Virus record (IMG/VR): IMGVR_UViG_3300021091_005821
Span: 1-64,000 of that record
Length of the DNA: 64,000 nt
Source: a virus
Direction: 5' to 3' (one strand)
Part shown: in pieces, positions 61,129 to 64,000 of the stretch
How positions within the stretch are numbered: position 1 is the first letter of the stretch
Layout: each line of letters starts with the position of its first letter
The notes under the pieces: generated by a model
Database searches by the model: none
Seen by the model: only the letters and a program-made list of their open reading frames with translations
Told to the model about the DNA's origin: nothing
Translations under genes and position numbers: made by a program

Positions 61129-61278
61129 TCAGGGGTATTTGTAAATTTTTTTACCTTTTTTAACGGTATAATTTCTGATCTCTTTATTTTCTTTGGAAGC
61201 CCAGTTCTCAATTGCGTCAAAATTATCTTTAAATTTCTTACTAAAACAACTACGCGGTTTTGATCCTTTGCCAGCCAT
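61129..61278 (-). CDS. Small basic conserved phage protein (49 aa)
   Basis: Starts MAGKGSKPRSCFSKKFKDNFDAIENW and ends KKGKKIYKYP. The MAGKGxxPR start occurs in small conserved proteins of marine T4-like phages. The function is unknown. Its stop abuts the 5' end of the tRNA at 61127, and it lies between two tRNA genes. Confidence 0.55.
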   Translation of the reverse strand: MAGKGSKPRSCFSKKFKDNFDAIENWASKENKEIRNYTVKKGKKIYKYP

Positions 61279-61320
61279 AAAATTATAATAATAGAATTAT
61301 TGTTATTTGCAAGGTTTTTC

Positions 61321-61411
61321 TACCTCCGGTAGGATTCGAACCTACATTGCGCCCAAATCTAGAGCTTCACGAGTATAAGTCGTGGGTCTTAACCAGTTAG
61401 ACGACGGAGGC
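61321..61411 (-). tRNA. tRNA with anticodon UAU (Ile codon AUA), class II shape
   Basis: A 91-nt cloverleaf: acceptor GCCTCCG/CGGAGGT, D arm GTCT/AGAC, anticodon stem CACGA/TCGTG with loop CTTATAC (UAU), T arm GTAGG-TTCGAAT-CCTAC, discriminator A. The variable region is 22 nt and can form a stem GCTC/GGGC. Long variable arms normally mark Leu, Ser and Tyr tRNAs, not Ile. AUA is common in this AT-rich genome. Confidence 0.8.
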
Positions 61412-61418
61412 AAAAGCC

Positions 61419-61450
61419 CCCTATCGTATTCGAAAAAATATAGGGTTTTT
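61419..61450. other. Hairpin between a small gene and a tRNA gene
   Basis: CCCTAT (61419-61424) and ATAGGG (61440-61445) flank an A-rich loop. On the plus strand a TTTTT run follows (61446-61450), like an intrinsic terminator, but the genes here read on the minus strand. It may block plus-strand read-through or mark the 5' processing site of the tRNA. Confidence 0.35.
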
Positions 61451-61473
61451 ACTTAAGAGGGTCACCCTAAACC

Positions 61474-61629
61474 TCACTTGTTTATAGTAGCAGGGCGTCC
61501 ACGCGAACGTGGGCCACCTCCACCATTCTTCTTACGTCGAGTAAGATAGAAAGCAAAATTGTAATATACATAGCCAACTAGAATAACAATCCAACCAACA
61601 AAAAATACATTGATTAAAAAGTTATGCAT
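61474..61629 (-). CDS. Small membrane protein with basic GRP tail (51 aa)
   Basis: MHNFLINVFFVGWIVILVGYVYYNFAFYL is one membrane segment, followed by TRRKKNGGGGPRSRGRPATINK. The RGRP core is like an AT-hook. The combination suggests tethering of DNA, or simply a positive-inside tail. No family is recognised. Confidence 0.5.
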   Translation of the reverse strand: MHNFLINVFFVGWIVILVGYVYYNFAFYLTRRKKNGGGGPRSRGRPATINK

Positions 61630-61659
61630 ACATTTAAAATAAATGAAAATTATAAAATA

Positions 61660-61938
61660 TCAAGCGGTTTTTAAAAAAATAACTTGGTAATCTCTTTCCA
61701 GATATTTTTTACCCCCGTAAGAATCCAAAAAATACTCGTAAATTTCTTCTGACATTTTTAAATAACATTTAGTAACATAATCATCTTTAGTCACAACAAT
61801 CATTTCAAAAAAATCATCCACAAGACTAAATTTATCGATGGCCATCATAACAGTCTCTACAATTAAATGCTGAGTCTCAGACCGGTATTTACTGGTATGA
61901 TACTTTTCCTCTATCTTAAGCCGCAATATAACACGCAC
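61660..61938 (-). CDS. Hypothetical protein (92 aa)
   Basis: MRVILRLKIEEKYHTSKYRSETQHLIVETVMMAIDKFSLVDDFFEMIVV... is an alpha/beta small protein with an acidic middle. No family is recognised. It lies 1 base before the next upstream gene on the same strand. Confidence 0.5.
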   Translation of the reverse strand: MRVILRLKIEEKYHTSKYRSETQHLIVETVMMAIDKFSLVDDFFEMIVVTKDDYVTKCYLKMSEEIYEYFLDSYGGKKYLERDYQVIFLKTA

Positions 61939-61939
61939 A

Positions 61940-62137
61940 TTAATTAAAAATTAAATAAATTATAAATGTTATTAAAATAGGAACAGAAATTATGATTATT
62001 CTTAAAAAATCTGAAACTCGTTGATGAAGTGTTTCTTTCTGTCGTCTCAATAGGTATAATGATGCAGCATCTACTTCTAATGATTTATACTCATCATCAG
62101 TCATAAATTTATTATACATAATATTGCTCTTAATCAA
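61940..62137 (-). CDS. Small membrane protein (65 aa)
   Basis: An N-terminal charged helix (MTDDEYKSLEVDAASLYLLRRQKETLHQRVSDF), then one C-terminal membrane segment (IIIISVPILITFIIYLIF). A start at M7 or M12 is possible. It overlaps the GAF-like gene by 8 bases and may partner with it. Confidence 0.5.
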   Translation of the reverse strand: MIKSNIMYNKFMTDDEYKSLEVDAASLYLLRRQKETLHQRVSDFLRIIIISVPILITFIIYLIFN

Positions 62138-62801
62138 CTTCTTGTTTTATTAAATAGCCGCCTAAAATTTTTGATTCAATAATTAATGTATCTATTATTT
62201 CTTTACTAAATTCGCAAGGATCAGTTACACAATCCACAATTAATAAACCCAACAATTTTTTGTTTAAGCATTTAATTGCGGCAATATGAAAACCTCGCAC
62301 CCCTCTTTCAATCCAAAACGATTTTAATGACATGCCGGTATCAGATGCTTTATCAATGTCATCTATTCCAAAATGTCCTTCTTCTTTTACTTTTCTTAAA
62401 ACACCCGTGAATAGTGATACTGGTATATTTTGTACTGTGCTTAATTCAGAGGATATTCCATTTTTACAAGCTTCATAAGTTAAGCTTAATTTTTGAAATT
62501 TGTTTAATACTCTTTCTGAAGGATAGAAGGACCCGCCATTATGAAATTGAGCAATCCATACTCTATCAAAATTATGTTCAGCTCGAAAACTTTCTAACCT
62601 ACTATCAATTCGTTCATTTGCGTGTAACATTTTTAAAATTTCATCGGTTTCTTCTTCATCTATTTTAACATCTTGTTTGGTAAATTTTGCTCTTGCCCAT
62701 GAAGCTACTATGGGGCTTAAAACACCAGTAACAAATGCTATTATCAATGCTAATAGACCATCTGCGGCTTGTTTATTTGCCCATAGTTCATCTATATTCA
62801 T
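62130..62801 (-). CDS. Membrane-anchored GAF-like domain protein
   Basis: A 223-residue protein. One membrane segment lies at residues 13-35 (ADGLLALIIAFVTGVLSPIVASW). The C-terminal 140 residues look like a GAF/PAS-type fold: FDRVWIAQFHNGGSFYPSERVLNKFQKLSLTYE, GVRGFHIAAIKCLNKKLLGLLIVDCV. Similar phage proteins carry the W-I-A-Q-F-H-N-G motif. A sensor or signalling decoy at the inner membrane is possible; the ligand is unknown. Confidence 0.6.
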   Translation of the reverse strand: MNIDELWANKQAADGLLALIIAFVTGVLSPIVASWARAKFTKQDVKIDEEETDEILKMLHANERIDSRLESFRAEHNFDRVWIAQFHNGGSFYPSERVLNKFQKLSLTYEACKNGISSELSTVQNIPVSLFTGVLRKVKEEGHFGIDDIDKASDTGMSLKSFWIERGVRGFHIAAIKCLNKKLLGLLIVDCVTDPCEFSKEIIDTLIIESKILGGYLIKQEVD

Positions 62802-62831
62802 ATAACATTATTTAGTCGGTATTGTACTAGC

Positions 62832-63050
62832 TTATACAGCAGCTTTAGTTCTTATTGCGTACTGATCAAAGATATAGTAAGCTGTCAAAGGCTCAAAAGT
62901 TGAATTGGGAAATGCGTTTGATGTATCTGGTCCTTCAATCCTCACAGATGTAATAGCAGGATATGTCGTTGAATCAGCTTGAGTTAGATTGAATAACGCA
63001 CTATTCAGTTTGGCTTGAAAAGTATCTACTTTTGTAACAGTCACAGGCAT
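62832..63050 (-). CDS. Hypothetical protein (72 aa)
   Basis: MPVTVTKVDTFQAKLNSALFNLTQADSTTYPAITSVRIEG... TAYYIFDQYAIRTKAAV. A beta-rich, perhaps small virion protein. A CATAAATA box ends 5 bases before the ATG (63056-63063). No family is recognised. Confidence 0.45.
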   Translation of the reverse strand: MPVTVTKVDTFQAKLNSALFNLTQADSTTYPAITSVRIEGPDTSNAFPNSTFEPLTAYYIFDQYAIRTKAAV

Positions 63051-63100
63051 ATAATTATTTATGTTCTATACATTAAATAATACATAATAAAAAGCGTAAT

Positions 63101-63173
63101 CTGCCAGGCTAGGACTCGAACCTAGAACACGCAGATCCAAAGTCTGCTGTGCTACCAATTGCACCACCTGGCA
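63101..63173 (-). tRNA. tRNA-Gln(UUG)
   Basis: A 73-nt cloverleaf: acceptor TGCCAGG/CCTGGCA, anticodon stem GCAGA/TCTGC with loop CTTTGGA (UUG), T arm with TTCGAGT. Discriminator G73 and a weak first pair fit bacterial tRNA-Gln identity. Confidence 0.92.
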
Positions 63174-63177
63174 AACG

Positions 63178-63249
63178 AGCCAGAGATCGGATTTGAACCG
63201 ATAACCCCCTCATTACAAATGAGGCGCACTTCCGTTGTGCTACTCTGGC
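63178..63249 (-). tRNA. tRNA-Thr(UGU)
   Basis: A 72-nt cloverleaf: acceptor GCCAGAG/CTCTGGC, anticodon stem CCTCA/TGAGG with loop TTTGTAA (UGU), T arm ATCGG-TTCAAAT-CCGAT. Discriminator U73 is less usual for Thr. It reads ACA. Confidence 0.9.
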
Positions 63250-63294
63250 ATTGAATAGGGATGGATTGAACCAACTAGAACTAGTTCTAATTGG
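63250..63294 (-). other. Possible degenerate tRNA remnant with palindrome
   Basis: A 45-nt gap between two tRNAs. It holds TAGAACTAGTTCTA, a perfect 14-bp palindrome (63276-63289) inside a longer imperfect dyad, and on the minus strand a T-arm-like GGTTCAATCC. It may be a decayed tRNA or a processing hairpin. Confidence 0.3.
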
Positions 63295-63368
63295 CGTGCC
63301 CGGCAGGAATCTAACCTGCAACCTGCGCTTTAGAAGAGCGCTGCTCTAGACAATTGAGCTACGGGCAC
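63295..63368 (-). tRNA. tRNA-Arg(UCU)
   Basis: A 74-nt cloverleaf: acceptor GTGCCCG/CGGGCAC, D arm GCTC/GAGC, anticodon stem GCGCT/AGCGC with loop CTTCTAA (UCU), T arm GCAGG-TTAGATT-CCTGC. The T loop has A in place of invariant C56 and the D loop has T in place of G19, a matched change. It reads AGA. Confidence 0.88.
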
Positions 63369-63401
63369 GTCCTGCTCTTCTCAGCTGTGTTACAGGTGCA
63401 A

Positions 63402-63644
63402 TTACTTATTATTATCTAATCGTTCGAGTTTGCCAGTTAAAAGATTATAATTCCACCCATCTCGTCCGTGAAAGTTGTCATAAAGATCCATATTAAAATT
63501 TATAACTTCACGGTTTGTTTTAAAGTTATCATATGCTATACTATTAATACCGCTTCCATCCATTTTTCCTAACAAATCAAAAAATGCTTGCAAGGAATAA
63601 TAAGGTTTTTTATTGCCGCTGGAGCCCTGCTCCTTCATATACAA
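63402..63644 (-). CDS. Hypothetical protein (80 aa)
   Basis: MYMKEQGSSGNKKPYYSLQAFFDLLGKMDGSGINSIAYDNFKTNREVINFN... contains a short helical region and an acidic tail. A start at M3 (63638) is possible. It overlaps the upstream gene by 35 bases, so one of the two starts may be later than shown. Confidence 0.45.
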   Translation of the reverse strand: MYMKEQGSSGNKKPYYSLQAFFDLLGKMDGSGINSIAYDNFKTNREVINFNMDLYDNFHGRDGWNYNLLTGKLERLDNNK

Positions 63645-63891
63645 TCTTATTTATTCTATTGTATAATTCTGCAGGGTAATAAGTAGCTTCAATTTCTCTA
63701 ATCTGAGAGTTTAGTTTTTTTATTAACTCTTTTGCACATCTATAGTCAATGTATACTAAATGTCCATCTTTTCTATATCCATCAGGTTTAAAGGATAATT
63801 CCAATACAGGTATACGTTGCCCACGAGCTAATACCTTTTCAGTATTAACTATTTTATTAGTTATTGCGTTATATTCTTTTCGTTTTGTCAC
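63610..63891 (-). CDS. Hypothetical protein (93 aa)
   Basis: MTKRKEYNAITNKIVNTEKVLARGQRIPVLELSFKPDGYRKDGHLVYIDYRC... has a beta hairpin followed by helices (ELIKKLNSQIREIEATYYPAELYNRI). GTG start. A TTGACC-N17-TATTAT promoter ends 6 bases before it. No family is recognised. Confidence 0.5.
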   Translation of the reverse strand: MTKRKEYNAITNKIVNTEKVLARGQRIPVLELSFKPDGYRKDGHLVYIDYRCAKELIKKLNSQIREIEATYYPAELYNRINKIVYEGAGLQRQ

Positions 63892-63897
63892 ACACCT

Positions 63898-63926
63898 ATA
63901 ATAGAAGAGTTTTTATAATAGGTCAA
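63898..63926 (-). promoter_or_regulatory. Sigma70-like promoter
   Basis: TTGACC (63921-63926), a 17-base spacer and TATTAT (63898-63903) on the minus strand, 6 bases before the GTG at 63891. Confidence 0.55.
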
Positions 63927-63932
63927 GTTTTA

Positions 63933-64000
63933 TTATTTGGATGATACGCAATTAAGAACAGTTTTGCCATCCTTGGTCTTAGTGCCCACCGGTTTATACC
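63933..64000 (-). CDS. C-terminal end of a gene cut by the window edge
   Basis: An open minus-strand frame of about 21 codons ends at TAA 63933-63935: KPVGTKTKDGKTVLNCVSSK. A similar K-T-K-DG-x-T-V-x-NCV tail is common in proteins of marine T4-like phages. Too little is present to name it. Confidence 0.4.
   Translation of the reverse strand, partial: YKPVGTKTKDGKTVLNCVSSK

Noticed and set aside
63109-63321. 70-codon frame on the minus strand
   Set aside because: It covers three well-formed tRNA genes, so it is not a protein gene.
1-64000. Prophage or integrative element
   Set aside because: No integrase, repressor, attachment repeats or bacterial flanking genes were seen; the content is that of a lytic T4-like phage.

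Overview
The window is a 64 kb piece of a strictly phage-like, AT-rich genome. Gene order and protein families point to a marine T4-type myovirus with a contractile tail. Evidence is a gp20-like portal, a gp5-like baseplate spike, a gp15-like sheath stabiliser, a gp62-like clamp-loader subunit, class Ia ribonucleotide reductase (NrdA/NrdB), a collar-domain fibre, an S74-domain fibre, Cys/Gly-rich adhesins and five tRNA genes. No integrase, repressor, insertion sequence or CRISPR array was seen. The host cannot be named from the sequence.

Layout. 0-8 kb (minus): a fibre/lectin block, including a 1276-residue fibre made of more than 50 copies of a 14-residue repeat. 8.4-12.8 kb (minus): a compact operon that looks like a 7-deazaguanine DNA-modification cassette (TGT/DpdA-like, formyltransferase, GMP reductase, Nmad1, P-loop kinase, QueF). 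13-16.4 kb (plus): a 3D-domain protein and the gp5-like spike. 16.4-26 kb: mixed small genes, NrdB/NrdA, collar fibre, SleB-like and 3D-domain wall enzymes, a guanine-type phosphoribosyltransferase. 26-40.4 kb: an accessory island of three radical SAM proteins, five glycosyltransferases of several folds, a PIG-L deacetylase, an NAD-sugar epimerase, an AsnB-like amidotransferase and an amidinotransferase. It probably makes or remodels an unusual glycan. 40.4-44.5 kb (minus): structural genes, dCMP deaminase, a PD-(D/E)XK nuclease and small genes. 44.6-50.4 kb: flavodoxin-like reductase, metallopeptidase, portal, DUF366-like protein, methyltransferase, gp62-like, GroES-like and a ribosomal protein bS21 homologue. 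50.4-60.2 kb (plus): gp15-like protein and a long run of tail/fibre genes ending in three tandem Cys-rich paralogues. 60.2-64 kb (minus): small genes, deaminase, GAF-like membrane protein and the tRNAs.

Regulation. Two promoter classes recur. One is sigma70-like, TTGATT-N16/17-TATAAT. The other is the T4-late-like box (T/C/A)ATAAATA. In both, the -10 element usually ends only 4-8 bases before the start codon, so many transcripts should be leaderless or nearly so.

How the genes work together. The dpd cassette would replace some guanines in phage DNA with a preQ1-type base, possibly formylated, as protection from restriction. Guanine released by exchange could be recycled by the phosphoribosyltransferase and GMP reductase. 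NrdAB and the deaminase feed dNTP synthesis. bS21 and the GroES-like protein adapt host translation and folding. The glycan island and the many fibre genes act at the cell or virion surface.
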